From Actinomadura graeca (lineage in GTDB: Bacteria > Actinomycetota > Actinomycetes > Streptosporangiales > Streptosporangiaceae), in NCBI RefSeq assembly GCF_019175365.1, contig NZ_CP059572.1, positions 2,294,001-2,358,000 on the forward strand: a DNA stretch of 64,000 nucleotides. The letters are read 5' to 3'. The notes beneath the pieces are model-generated. The model was not told the DNA's origin, made no database searches, and saw nothing but the letters and a program-made list of their open reading frames with translations. Below are positions 8,644 to 16,294 of this stretch, piece after piece. Both the position numbers and the translations under genes were made by a program. The first letter of the stretch is position 1; each line of letters begins with the position of its first letter.

Positions 8644-9123
8644 TCACCCGTCTTCGGCCGCCTCGCGGTCGGAGCGGGGCCAGACGTAGGGCAGATCAGG
8701 CGGCACACCGGGGAAGAGCGGGCCGTAGTACCCGGGATCCTTGCGGACGAGGGCGGAGCGGTGGCTGAGGTGCAGCGCCGGATCACCCAGCCACGGGGGC
8801 AGCTCCGCGGCGGCGGCGAGCCGCTCCTGGTCGCGCGGCCGCCCGATGCCCGTCGCCGCGGACAGCCCGGACGTCAGCGACGCGGCGCACGTGTCGCCAT
8901 GCCCGAGATCGCACCAGGTGCGGCAGATCTCCAGCCCGTAGCGGACCAGCGCCTCCTCGTACCCGGCCCACATCCGCACCGCCGGATGGCGCCGCCAGCC
9001 GTAACCCGGCACGGTCAGCCCGCGCAGCACCTGGAGCGCCTCGACACGCTGCTTGCCGAGCCTCCGCCGGTCGAGGACGCCGGCCGTGGCGGCGAAGTCC
9101 GCGTGCGGAAGGAAGGTCTGCAC
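8644..9123 (-). CDS. MSMEG_6728-family protein (pyrimidine-dimer glycosylase-like fold)
   Basis: A 159-residue protein from the GTG at 9123, giving the family N-terminus (M/V)QTFLPHADFAATAGVLD; an in-frame ATG at 9150 would add nine residues. The segment RRRLGKQRVEALQVLRGL, then GWRRHPAVRMW and YE-x-ALVRYGL, is the hallmark of the conserved actinobacterial MSMEG_6728 family, which is related to the T4 endonuclease V / pyrimidine-dimer DNA glycosylase superfamily. Whether these proteins repair DNA is not established; conserved Arg/Lys/His residues are compatible with nucleic-acid binding. It is convergent with the alcohol dehydrogenase and stands alone. Confidence 0.8.
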   Translation of the reverse strand: MQTFLPHADFAATAGVLDRRRLGKQRVEALQVLRGLTVPGYGWRRHPAVRMWAGYEEALVRYGLEICRTWCDLGHGDTCAASLTSGLSAATGIGRPRDQERLAAAAELPPWLGDPALHLSHRSALVRKDPGYYGPLFPGVPPDLPYVWPRSDREAAEDG

Positions 9124-9219
9124 CGCCCTCGCCCCCTGTTCGCCCCTCATGCCCGCGCGGCCCGCGCCTCGTCGGCGCCCCCCTTCGTGTCCCCTTTGCG
9201 GGCGCCTCTCTCCGGGGTT

Positions 9220-9236
9220 ACCCGCTGATCGCGGGT
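9220..9236 (-). terminator. Small hairpin downstream of the GT2-GH16 gene
   Basis: ACCCGC and GCGGGT (9220-9225 and 9231-9236) flank a 5-nt loop, 24 nt past the stop of the minus-strand GT2-GH16 gene. The stem is short, so the assignment is tentative. Confidence 0.35.
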
Positions 9237-9260
9237 GGTCACCCGCCGAGCGCCTGACGA

Positions 9261-11813
9261 TCAACCGCCGCCGGGTGGATGCGGCGGGCACTCCCGGAGG
9301 CAGGTCCTGATCTCCACGTAGTCGACCGTCATCGCGGACGGGTAGTCCGCCGGCTCCGGGGCGCCCGGCCAGTCCCCGCCGACCGCGAGGTTCAGCAGCA
9401 CGAAGACCGGCTGGTCGAACACCCAGGCGCGTTCGCCGAGCTCGGCGCGGGTGACCGAGTGGAAACGCCGCCCGTCGACGTACCAGTCGATCCGGTCGGC
9501 CCTCTGATGGGACGGGTCCGGGTCGCTGTGCCGGTCCACGGTGTAGGTGTGGAACCCGCCCGCGAGGCTCTGCGGGGCCCGGTGGGCCGCCCGCCTGCCG
9601 TGCGGTTCGCCGCAGTCCGGGCAGTGCGCGACGCCGTACACCTCGCCGGGCCGCGTCCCCCGGTACTCGAGCACGTCGATCTCGCCCGAGGCGGGCCACC
9701 GCAGGTCCGCGCGGTACGAGCGGCCGAGCGCCCAGAACGTCGCCCACGACCCGCGCGCCGAGGGGAGCCGCACCCTGGCCTGGATCCGCAGCGTGCCGCC
9801 CTCCGGCGGGCGGTGGTCGCTGCGCCGCGTCTCCAGCCGCGCGGACCGGTACGTCCCGTCCCGCCCGGCCGTGGCGGTGATCACGAGATGCCCGTCGCCG
9901 TCCAGCCGCGCGTTCCGCGGGGACCGGACGTACTCCTGGATCTCGCCGGTCCCCCAGTCCGGCGGCCCGCCCGGGTAGTTGTGGCCGGTGGCGAGCACCC
10001 AGTGCCGCGCGTCCGGCGGCGCGCCGGCCCGTCCGGTGAAGTCGTCGCGCCAGACCGCCGCCGACGTGGGACGGGGCGCGGGCGGCAGCGGCGAGGAGAC
10101 CCGCTCGGCGACGTCCGCCGCCAGCACCACGCCCGCGCACGCGATCACCGCGCCGGACCAGCGCAGCGGCAGGGCGGGCGGAGTGAGGCCGAGCACCCGG
10201 GCCGGTCTCTTGTGGGGGGACGACCCTCCACTCCCCCCGGAACGGCCCGGCGGGAGGAGCAGGGTCAGCGCCATCGCCAGGCACCACGCCACCGGCAAGG
10301 CGACCCACACGTCCCGGGCGGCGGGCAGGCCGAGCGCGGCGGCCGCGCCGGTGTGCCCGAGCCGGGCCGCGACGGCCGCGGTGCCGGCGACCACGGCCGC
10401 GAGGTTGACGGCCACGATCCCACCGCGGACCGCGGCGTCCCCGGCCCCGGACGGCCCCGGCGCCGCCCCGTGCGTGGGCGCCCAGCGGGAGCGGCGGCCC
10501 GCCACGGCCTCCAGGAGGCCCAGGACGCAGGCCGGGCTGGAGACCGCGTGCGTGACGGCCGCGGCCAGGCCGTACGTCCCGTTCTGCGCCCTGTTCGCGG
10601 CCGCCGCCGTCACCGCCGCGCTCGCGACGAGCCCGAGCAGGACCCCCGGTGGCGCCGCGACCGGGGACACGCCCGCCAGCAGGTGCGCGCTCGGCAGCAG
10701 CGCCATGAGCAGGACGATGATCGAGGCGAGGTAGTGCGTCCCCAGCAGCCCGTACTGGAGCCGCTGCCGGAGGGCCGGCCCGCCGCGGCCCCAGAGCCGG
10801 CGGTCCAGGAGGATCTCGAACGCCCCGCGGGCCCAGCGCCGCTGCTGCCGCAGGTACGCCGCCCAGTCCGCGGGCGGCAGCCCCCGGGCCAGGACCTCCG
10901 GAAGGTAGAGCGACCGCAGGCCGAGGGCGTGCAGCCGGAGCGAGGTGTGCACGTCCTCGGACTGGCTTCCCGTGTGGAGACCGCCGATCCGGTCGAGCGC
11001 CGCGCGCCGGAACACCACGTTGGTGCCCACGCAGATCGCGGTGTCCTGCGCGGCCTTCCCCGGCATGACATGGCGGTAGAACGCGTCCTGCGCCTCGCGG
11101 GCGCCTCGCGCGGCCAGCGACCAGTTCTTGTCGGGCACGGTGGGTCGCTCCCCTGCGCCGGAACTGCTCGGGCCGTAGCTCTGCGGGGTCTGCACGAACG
11201 CCAGCCGCCCGTCCGCGAAGTGCCCGACGGTACGGCGCAGGAAGCCGCGGTCGGGACGGTGGTCGGCGTCGAAGATCGCCACCAGCTCGCCGCGGGTGCG
11301 GGCGAGGGCGTGGTTGACGTTGCCCGCCTTCCCGTTCTCCCGGGTGGGACGGTGGAGGTAGCCGACCCCCTCGCGGTCGCACGCCTCGCGCAGCCTCGCG
11401 CTCCCGCCGTCGTCGAGGACCCAGGTGCGGTGCGCGAGGTCCATGTCGCGGGCGGCGCGGACGACCGGGAGCACGACGCCGAGCGGCTCCCCGTACACGG
11501 TGACGAAGACGTCGATCCCGCCGTCCCAGTCGCCCACGGTGACCTCGTCCGTGGCGGGCCGTCCCCGGGTCGTCCACCACGTGGCGGCGGTGTGGGCGAC
11601 CACGACGAGCTGGAGCACAACGGCGCACAGCCACAGGAGGAACCCGGCCCGCGAGCCGGCCGCGCCGAAGTGCACGAGGACGGCCTCGAAGACGACGGCG
11701 TGGAGGAACGCCGATAAGGAGGCGCCGCTCCCGGCGGTCCGGCGCGAGGGGCGGTGCCCGGCGCGCCGCCCGGATCGGCCGGAGGCCGCGCTCACCCGAT
11801 GTCCCGTTGCCAC
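9261..11813 (-). CDS. Membrane GT2 glycan synthase fused to a GH16 glycoside hydrolase
   Basis: An 850-residue protein joining two enzyme activities. Residues about 35-80 hold one or two membrane helices, then a processive cellulose-synthase-like GT2 domain with DDG (134-136), DADH (182-185), SED (285-287, in place of TED) and QQRRW (323-327). Five or six membrane helices follow. The last about 270 residues are a GH16 (beta-1,3/1,4-glucanase-like) domain with intact catalytic motif GEIDVLE (E711, D713, E716). The enzyme would build a beta-glucan at the inner membrane face, and the hydrolase, if outside, could trim or release it; exterior placement needs an odd helix count, which I cannot fix. 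GTG start chosen for the upstream AAGGTGGG; a GTG at 11795 is the alternative. It is divergent from the MBL gene. A 37-bp dispersed repeat lies inside (residues about 524-536). Confidence 0.88.
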   Translation of the reverse strand: MATGHRVSAASGRSGRRAGHRPSRRTAGSGASLSAFLHAVVFEAVLVHFGAAGSRAGFLLWLCAVVLQLVVVAHTAATWWTTRGRPATDEVTVGDWDGGIDVFVTVYGEPLGVVLPVVRAARDMDLAHRTWVLDDGGSARLREACDREGVGYLHRPTRENGKAGNVNHALARTRGELVAIFDADHRPDRGFLRRTVGHFADGRLAFVQTPQSYGPSSSGAGERPTVPDKNWSLAARGAREAQDAFYRHVMPGKAAQDTAICVGTNVVFRRAALDRIGGLHTGSQSEDVHTSLRLHALGLRSLYLPEVLARGLPPADWAAYLRQQRRWARGAFEILLDRRLWGRGGPALRQRLQYGLLGTHYLASIIVLLMALLPSAHLLAGVSPVAAPPGVLLGLVASAAVTAAAANRAQNGTYGLAAAVTHAVSSPACVLGLLEAVAGRRSRWAPTHGAAPGPSGAGDAAVRGGIVAVNLAAVVAGTAAVAARLGHTGAAAALGLPAARDVWVALPVAWCLAMALTLLLPPGRSGGSGGSSPHKRPARVLGLTPPALPLRWSGAVIACAGVVLAADVAERVSSPLPPAPRPTSAAVWRDDFTGRAGAPPDARHWVLATGHNYPGGPPDWGTGEIQEYVRSPRNARLDGDGHLVITATAGRDGTYRSARLETRRSDHRPPEGGTLRIQARVRLPSARGSWATFWALGRSYRADLRWPASGEIDVLEYRGTRPGEVYGVAHCPDCGEPHGRRAAHRAPQSLAGGFHTYTVDRHSDPDPSHQRADRIDWYVDGRRFHSVTRAELGERAWVFDQPVFVLLNLAVGGDWPGAPEPADYPSAMTVDYVEIRTCLRECPPHPPGGG
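10209..10245 (-). repeat. 37-bp dispersed repeat, copy A (inside the GT2-GH16 gene)
   Basis: Read on the minus strand it starts CCGTTCCGGGGGG and ends GTCGTCCCCCCACAAG. It matches copy B at 61541-61577 at 35 of 37 positions. A near-perfect hairpin (GTGGAGGG, TCGT loop, CCCCCCAC) forms in its 3' half. It sits in frame in a linker between the last two membrane helices. Confidence 0.75.
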
Positions 11814-12053
11814 GGCACCCACCTTCGCGATCGTCGTGCGTCGGACGTCCCCCGGCTCGCCTGGATGGCCGCGGCGGGCTCGATGATCGACAACACCGCG
11901 CGCCGCCGTGATCTTCCGCCCGGTTCCGTCCAGGGGCCTCCGGAGAGATGGAAGTGCCGGGAGAACTACAAGATCGCCGACCCCTTCCCCTTTCCGGGAC
12001 GGCGGACGACCCTTGAGAGGACCACCACCGGAAGCCCTGAAAGGAATCCGCCC

Positions 12054-12944
12054 ATGCGCGAGGAAAGCCCGGCGGAGAACGGCTGGTCCGTGGACGATCG
12101 CTGCACCAACTGCGATGTCGCGCGGCAATTGGCCCCCGGGTTGATAGGCGAGGTGAAGGGCCGGTCGCGCCTTCTCCGCCAGCCGCGCGACGAGGCCGAG
12201 GAACGCGTCCTGCACATGACGGCGCACGCGTGCCACACCCGCTCGATCCGCCCGCCGTCCGGGGTGCTCGATCCGGCGCTGGACCCGTTCCCGCTGCCCC
12301 TGGACGGCGGCGTCCACCTGTGCGGCCACAACTCCCCGCGCACCGCCGCCGCCAACTCCTATCTGCTGCGCCGCCCGGACGGGTCCGCACTCATGATCGA
12401 CACACCGCGTTGGAGCAGGTCACTGGCCCGACGGTGGGCGGCGCTCGGCCCGGTCACCGACGTCCTGCTCACCCACCGGGACCACGCCGCGCACGGCCGG
12501 GTCTACGCCGACCACTACGGCGCCCGGCTGTGGATCCACGAGGGGGACCTGGACGCCGCGCCCGACGCCGACCGTGTCCTGCGCGGGCTGGACGCCGTCG
12601 AGGTCGCCGCGGGCGTCGTGGCGCATCCCTTTCCCGGGCACACCGAGGGCAGCGTGCTCTACATCGCCGACCAGCGCCATTGTTTCAGCGGGGACAGCCT
12701 TTACTGGTCGCGCACCACCGGGGACATCGAGGTCGCCGAGCACGTCACCTGGTATTCCATCGAGGAATTGGCCGCCTCGTTGTCCCGCACCGTCGGCCGG
12801 CTCCGTTTCGAGTGGCTGCTTCCCGGCCACGGTGACCGCAGGAGGCTTCCCGCGGAGGAGATGTCCCGGCGGCTCCGGGGGCTCGCCGAGCGCACCCGCG
12901 GGCTCCGCCCGCGGCCGGTCGACTTCGCGGCCCACCGCTGGTGA
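12054..12944 (+). CDS. MBL-fold metallo-hydrolase with N-terminal ferredoxin-like segment
   Basis: A 296-residue protein. Residues about 10-65 look like a degenerate single-cluster ferredoxin: DDRCTNCDVARQLAPGLIGE with C17 and C20, then C60 in HACHTRSI. The rest is a metallo-beta-lactamase fold with THRDHAAH (metal-binding loop, non-canonical relative to HxHxDH), PFPGHTEGS, FSGDSLYW and LLPGHGD. These supply the usual His/Asp ligands for one or two metals. Family members hydrolyse or oxidise thioester-like or sulfur substrates, but this subfamily is not assigned. The ATG has AAGGAA 8 nt upstream. It is divergent from the GT2-GH16 gene across 240 bp. Only three cysteines are visible, so cluster binding is uncertain. 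Confidence 0.85.
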   Translation: MREESPAENGWSVDDRCTNCDVARQLAPGLIGEVKGRSRLLRQPRDEAEERVLHMTAHACHTRSIRPPSGVLDPALDPFPLPLDGGVHLCGHNSPRTAAANSYLLRRPDGSALMIDTPRWSRSLARRWAALGPVTDVLLTHRDHAAHGRVYADHYGARLWIHEGDLDAAPDADRVLRGLDAVEVAAGVVAHPFPGHTEGSVLYIADQRHCFSGDSLYWSRTTGDIEVAEHVTWYSIEELAASLSRTVGRLRFEWLLPGHGDRRRLPAEEMSRRLRGLAERTRGLRPRPVDFAAHRW

Positions 12945-12957
12945 CGGCACGGGCCGG

Positions 12958-12984
12958 CGGCCCCCGAGCCCACGCCCGGGGCCG
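12958..12984. terminator. Possible bidirectional terminator between convergent genes
   Basis: CGGCCCC (12958-12964) and GGGGCCG (12978-12984) form a 7-bp stem in the 43-bp gap between the MBL gene and the convergent LLM oxidoreductase. The loop is long (13 nt). Confidence 0.4.
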
Positions 12985-12987
12985 TCC

Positions 12988-13902
12988 CTACGGCACCGGC
13001 ACGCGGGCCGGCAGGCCGACCTGGTCCGCCAGCGCCTCCAGCAGCTCGACCTGCCGGTCGGGGTGGTCGGGCAGGAAGTTCAGCGCGAGGTGCACCTCGT
13101 CGGCGCCGAGCGCGGCGGCGCGGTCGAGGTCGCGCCGCACCGCGTCGGTGAAGGCGGCGGCGGTGATCCGGTCACCGGAACCCTGGACGATCACGGAGAC
13201 CAGCACCGTGCCGGTGCCGCCGGCGTCCCGGTAGCAGCGGACCTGCCCCCGGGTGTCGTCCCAGTCGACGGCGACGGTGATGAAGCCGTCGCCGATGCGG
13301 GCCGCCCGTTCGATGGTGGTGCGGGTCAGCGCGCCGATGAACAGGGGGATGGTCGTCCCCCACGGCTTCGGTCCGACCATGGACCGGGGGATCCGGTAGT
13401 GCTCGCCGTCGAACTCGACGGGGTCGGGCCCCCAGCAGGCCCGCATCGCCGCCAGGTTCTCGACGAACCCGCCGCCCCTGCGCGCGGCGGGCACCCCCGC
13501 CGCGACGAACTCCTCGGGGATGTAGAACGGCGGCTGCCGGGTGCCGCCGCCCTGGCCGACGCCGACGTCCAGCCGTCCCCGGGACAGCCGGTCGAGGGTG
13601 GCCAGCCTGCGGGCCAGGACGAGCGGCGCCTGGAAGATCGCGTTCACGATGCCCGTCGTCACGCGGATCCGCCGGGTGTGCGCGGCGGCCCAGGTCAGCA
13701 GCTCCAGCGTGTCCCACACATGGGACTCGGGCAGGCCGGCGTCGTTGCTCCAGCCCGGGTCGACGGGGATGAGCAGCCGCTCGCTGGCGGACACGGCGTG
13801 GAAGCCGAGCCGCTCGGCCGCCCGCGCGACGGTGACGACGGAGTCGGGGCCCGCGTGGGGGCCGAAGTTCGGCAGCGTGACGCCGATGCGGGGAAGGTCC
13901 AT
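12988..13902 (-). CDS. LLM-class (luciferase-like, probably F420-dependent) oxidoreductase
   Basis: A 304-residue TIM-barrel flavin/F420 enzyme of the luciferase-like monooxygenase superfamily. Typical stretches are the N-terminal IGVTLPNFGP, GFHAVSASERLL, the TTGIVNAIFQAPLVLARRLA barrel region, LDVGVGQGG and IPLFIGALT. In actinomycetes such proteins mostly use coenzyme F420 rather than FMN, but the cofactor cannot be settled here. The ATG has GGAG 8 nt upstream. It is transcribed alone, divergent from the YCII gene across 180 bp and convergent with the MBL gene. Substrate unknown. Confidence 0.88.
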   Translation of the reverse strand: MDLPRIGVTLPNFGPHAGPDSVVTVARAAERLGFHAVSASERLLIPVDPGWSNDAGLPESHVWDTLELLTWAAAHTRRIRVTTGIVNAIFQAPLVLARRLATLDRLSRGRLDVGVGQGGGTRQPPFYIPEEFVAAGVPAARRGGGFVENLAAMRACWGPDPVEFDGEHYRIPRSMVGPKPWGTTIPLFIGALTRTTIERAARIGDGFITVAVDWDDTRGQVRCYRDAGGTGTVLVSVIVQGSGDRITAAAFTDAVRRDLDRAAALGADEVHLALNFLPDHPDRQVELLEALADQVGLPARVPVP

Positions 13903-14082
13903 CTCGTTCTCCGGTGGGTTGTCGTGGGGCCGCCAGTGCGGCGTCCCTTCGAAGACAGGTCGGAGCCGCCGGGCGATTCTTGCGGTCCGGTGCCCGGGAC
14001 GATGTCGGGATCGCGGCATCGGCTCCGACCAGTCTCCGAGGGGCGCCGCGCAGAGCGCCGTCCATGCGGTGAGGGAGACGAC

Positions 14083-14436
14083 GTGAAGTTCCTGCTGAGC
14101 CTCTACCTGGATCCCCCGGCGCCGCCCGGGGGCGAGCACGGGCACGAGGACTTCCTGAGCGCGAGCCGGGAGGCGGGTGAGCTGATCGGCGGGCACGCGT
14201 TCGCCGATCCGTCCACCAGCGCCGTCGTCCGGACGGCGGGCGGTGTCGCGTCGGTGACCGAGGGCCCCTACCTCCGGGCGCCGGACCACGCGGACGGGCA
14301 GTACCTCCTCGACTGCGACAGCCGGGAACGGGCCTTGGAGCTCGCGGCCCTGCTCCCCCGCGGCCGCGGCTGCGTCGAGGTGCGGCCGCTGATGGACTCC
14401 GCCGGACTGGAGATGGCCGCCGGACTGGAGATGTGA
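14083..14436 (+). CDS. YCII-related (DGPF-type) small protein
   Basis: A 117-residue alpha/beta-barrel protein of the YCII/DGPF family: N-terminal MKFLLSLY strand, the diagnostic VTEGPYLRA (DGPF-like) motif in the middle, and QYLLDCDSRERALELAALLP, typical of this family. Members often sit beside ECF sigma factors and are thought to be ligand-binding or weakly catalytic; no sigma factor is adjacent here. GTG start is used because GGGAGA lies 4-9 nt upstream and the protein then begins at the conserved strand. The 3' end carries an 18-bp tandem duplication giving AGLEM-AAGLEM at the C-terminus, a recent slippage event. It is convergent with the membrane protein at 14471. Confidence 0.8.
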   Translation: MKFLLSLYLDPPAPPGGEHGHEDFLSASREAGELIGGHAFADPSTSAVVRTAGGVASVTEGPYLRAPDHADGQYLLDCDSRERALELAALLPRGRGCVEVRPLMDSAGLEMAAGLEM

Positions 14437-14470
14437 GCGGCGCCCCCCGCGCCGCCGTCCCCGCGCGCCG

Positions 14471-15361
14471 TCAGGGGGCCACGTCCACGCGCGTCGCCTC
14501 CTTGGAGTCCGGGAGCAGGATGACCGTCGCGCCGTTGTCGTGCGTCCAGCCGACCGGGAGCAGGAACCAGCGGTCGTCCACATGCGCGAGCGTCCGCAGG
14601 CCGTTGTACCGGTAGCGGAAACCCGCGTCCTTGCCCGGCAGGCGCACCATCTCGACCCCGGGCCCGCTGATCTGGAGGCGCTCGCGCGCGTACACGACCG
14701 CCTGCGACCGGCCGGCCAGCGACAGCTCGACGGCGCGCGCGGCGTCGACGCCGTGCTCCTGCGCGACGTTGGCCGTCGCCCAGAAGGCCGCGACGAGGGC
14801 GAGGGCGACGAGCAGCGCGCGGCGCAGGTCCCGGGTCCCGTCCAGGATCTCCGCCATGCCGGCCCGCACCAGCCCGTACCGCGTCGCGCTCTCGGCGGCG
14901 TACTCCAGCACCACCGTCCCGCCGCCGAGCAGCGCGGGCGAGAGGTAGGGGCCGGTGAGGGCGTCGCCCAGGCGGTGCAGGCTGATGGCGCCGAGCGTGA
15001 GCATGCCGAAGCCCACGACGGCGAGGGACGCGCACACGGCCTGCCGCCACCGGCGCCCCGCCCTCTTCATCAGCTGGAGGACCAGGTGGTGGGCGATGAG
15101 CAGGCCCACGCTGAACACGGCGAGCGAGGCCAGCGGCGAGAACACCGGTCCCGCGCTCAGCACCAGGTAGTCGGTCGTCGAGAAGCCGACGGCGCCGAGG
15201 TCCACACCGAAGTAGTCGAAGAGCGCCTGCTCCCGCACGTACCCGAAGTAGTACAGGATCGCGGTCAGCACGCCGGTGGACGCCAGGACGCGCCCGGCCA
15301 CACCGATCAGCCGACCGAACGCGTTGTCGTCACCGGAGGGTCCGGCCGGCTCGGCGGCCAC
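14471..15361 (-). CDS. Polytopic membrane protein of unknown function
   Basis: A 296-residue protein, not assigned to a functional family. Hydrophobic segments at about residues 22-40 (ASTGVLTAILYYFGY), 60-95 (YLVLSAGPVFSPLASLAVFSVGLLIA), 108-130 and 185-200 predict four or five membrane helices. The C-terminal about 90 residues are soluble and mixed alpha/beta, with strands such as AVVYARERLQISG and NGLRTLAHVDDRWFLLPVG. It lies 4 nt downstream of the lipoprotein gene and is co-transcribed, suggesting a paired envelope function. No catalytic motif is seen. Conserved proteins of this layout are common in actinomycetes (recollection, not a search). Confidence 0.75.
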   Translation of the reverse strand: MAAEPAGPSGDDNAFGRLIGVAGRVLASTGVLTAILYYFGYVREQALFDYFGVDLGAVGFSTTDYLVLSAGPVFSPLASLAVFSVGLLIAHHLVLQLMKRAGRRWRQAVCASLAVVGFGMLTLGAISLHRLGDALTGPYLSPALLGGGTVVLEYAAESATRYGLVRAGMAEILDGTRDLRRALLVALALVAAFWATANVAQEHGVDAARAVELSLAGRSQAVVYARERLQISGPGVEMVRLPGKDAGFRYRYNGLRTLAHVDDRWFLLPVGWTHDNGATVILLPDSKEATRVDVAP

Positions 15362-15365
15362 CGGG

Positions 15366-16103
15366 TCAGGAGCTCCCGTCCGAGCCCGGCGCGTCGTCCG
15401 GGGGCGCGTTGCCCGGAGGCGTGTCCCCGTCGTCCCCGTCCGACGGCCCCTCGTCCGACGGCTCCGACTGCGTCGGAGTCTCCGGCGTCTCGGAGTCGAC
15501 GCCGCCCGACGGCGTGCCCGGCTCGGACGTCGGTTCCTCGGACGGACGGGACGTCTCGCTCCCAGGCGACTCGGAAGCCCGGGCGGCGGTGGTCTTCAGC
15601 TCCTGCCACAGTTCCTTCGAGGCCACACCGACCCGCATGCACACATCGCTGGGGCCGACCCTGCAGGACTCGTCGGTGATGGTCACCTTCCCGGCCAGGC
15701 CCTGCCGCTTCCTGAGCGCGGTCCCCTTGGTCTCGGAGGACTCCGCGGATCCGGCCGCCTTGGTCTTGGACACCCCGTTGTCCGCGATCAGGCACGCCTC
15801 CCCCTGGACACAGGGATCGCCGTTGCCGAAGCCGTCCTTGATGGCGCGGCCGCACGCGTCCTGGCTCGTGTCGGTGATCTCGACCGCGTCGCGGCACGCG
15901 GCGGTGATCTGCTTCGCCTGCGTGTCGGTGATCCGGGTCTTGATCGTGTCCGTCGCCTTGGGCTGCACGTCCCCGCCGACGTCCAGCCCGCTCGACTGCA
16001 TCGGCAGCCGCGTCGCCGACGGCTTGCCCTCCCCTCCCCCGCACCCGGCGGTGCAGAGCAGCACGGCCGCGCCACCGAGCGCGCACTTCCGCCAGAAACC
16101 CAT
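15366..16103 (-). CDS. Secreted lipoprotein with acidic Ser/Pro/Glu-rich tail
   Basis: A 245-residue protein. A signal peptide (MGFWRKCALGGAAVLL) ends in a lipobox-like CTAGC with C21 as the lipidated residue; the -3 residue is Thr instead of the usual Leu, so it is slightly atypical. Mature residues 40-165 form a small globular domain containing six cysteines (C69, C84, C97, C103 and others), probably paired as disulfides outside the cell. From about residue 170 the chain is a low-complexity acidic tail of E/S/P/G/D that may extend into the cell wall. It heads a two-gene operon with the membrane protein and is divergent from the isoaspartyl peptidase. The function is unknown. Confidence 0.75.
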   Translation of the reverse strand: MGFWRKCALGGAAVLLCTAGCGGGEGKPSATRLPMQSSGLDVGGDVQPKATDTIKTRITDTQAKQITAACRDAVEITDTSQDACGRAIKDGFGNGDPCVQGEACLIADNGVSKTKAAGSAESSETKGTALRKRQGLAGKVTITDESCRVGPSDVCMRVGVASKELWQELKTTAARASESPGSETSRPSEEPTSEPGTPSGGVDSETPETPTQSEPSDEGPSDGDDGDTPPGNAPPDDAPGSDGSS

Positions 16104-16174
16104 GGCTCGCCCCCCAACTCGACACAGGCCCGCACAGCGAGTGCGCCTTCGATGATTTCCCGTAACAACGACCG

Positions 16175-16223
16175 CAAACCGGACCAGAGCGATGTCCGTC
16201 GAACGTGATAAGTGTCCGGTTTG
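16175..16223. promoter_or_regulatory. Long inverted repeat between divergent lipoprotein and peptidase genes
   Basis: Perfect 10-bp arms CAAACCGGAC (16175-16184) and GTCCGGTTTG (16214-16223), 29 bp apart, centred in the 191-bp divergent gap. They may be a dimer-of-dimers operator controlling both genes. No regulator is adjacent. Confidence 0.5.
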
Positions 16224-16294
16224 TCAGGAATTGCGGGTGTGGTCCGGGGCGGCCAAGGGGACGACGACCATGGTCATCCACCGAGGAGGTCCCG

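Noticed and set aside
8644..12390. A single 1,248-codon minus-strand frame
   Set aside because: Its 3' end is the MSMEG_6728-family gene, but the rest is antiframe noise over the GT2-GH16 gene, which reads in another frame.
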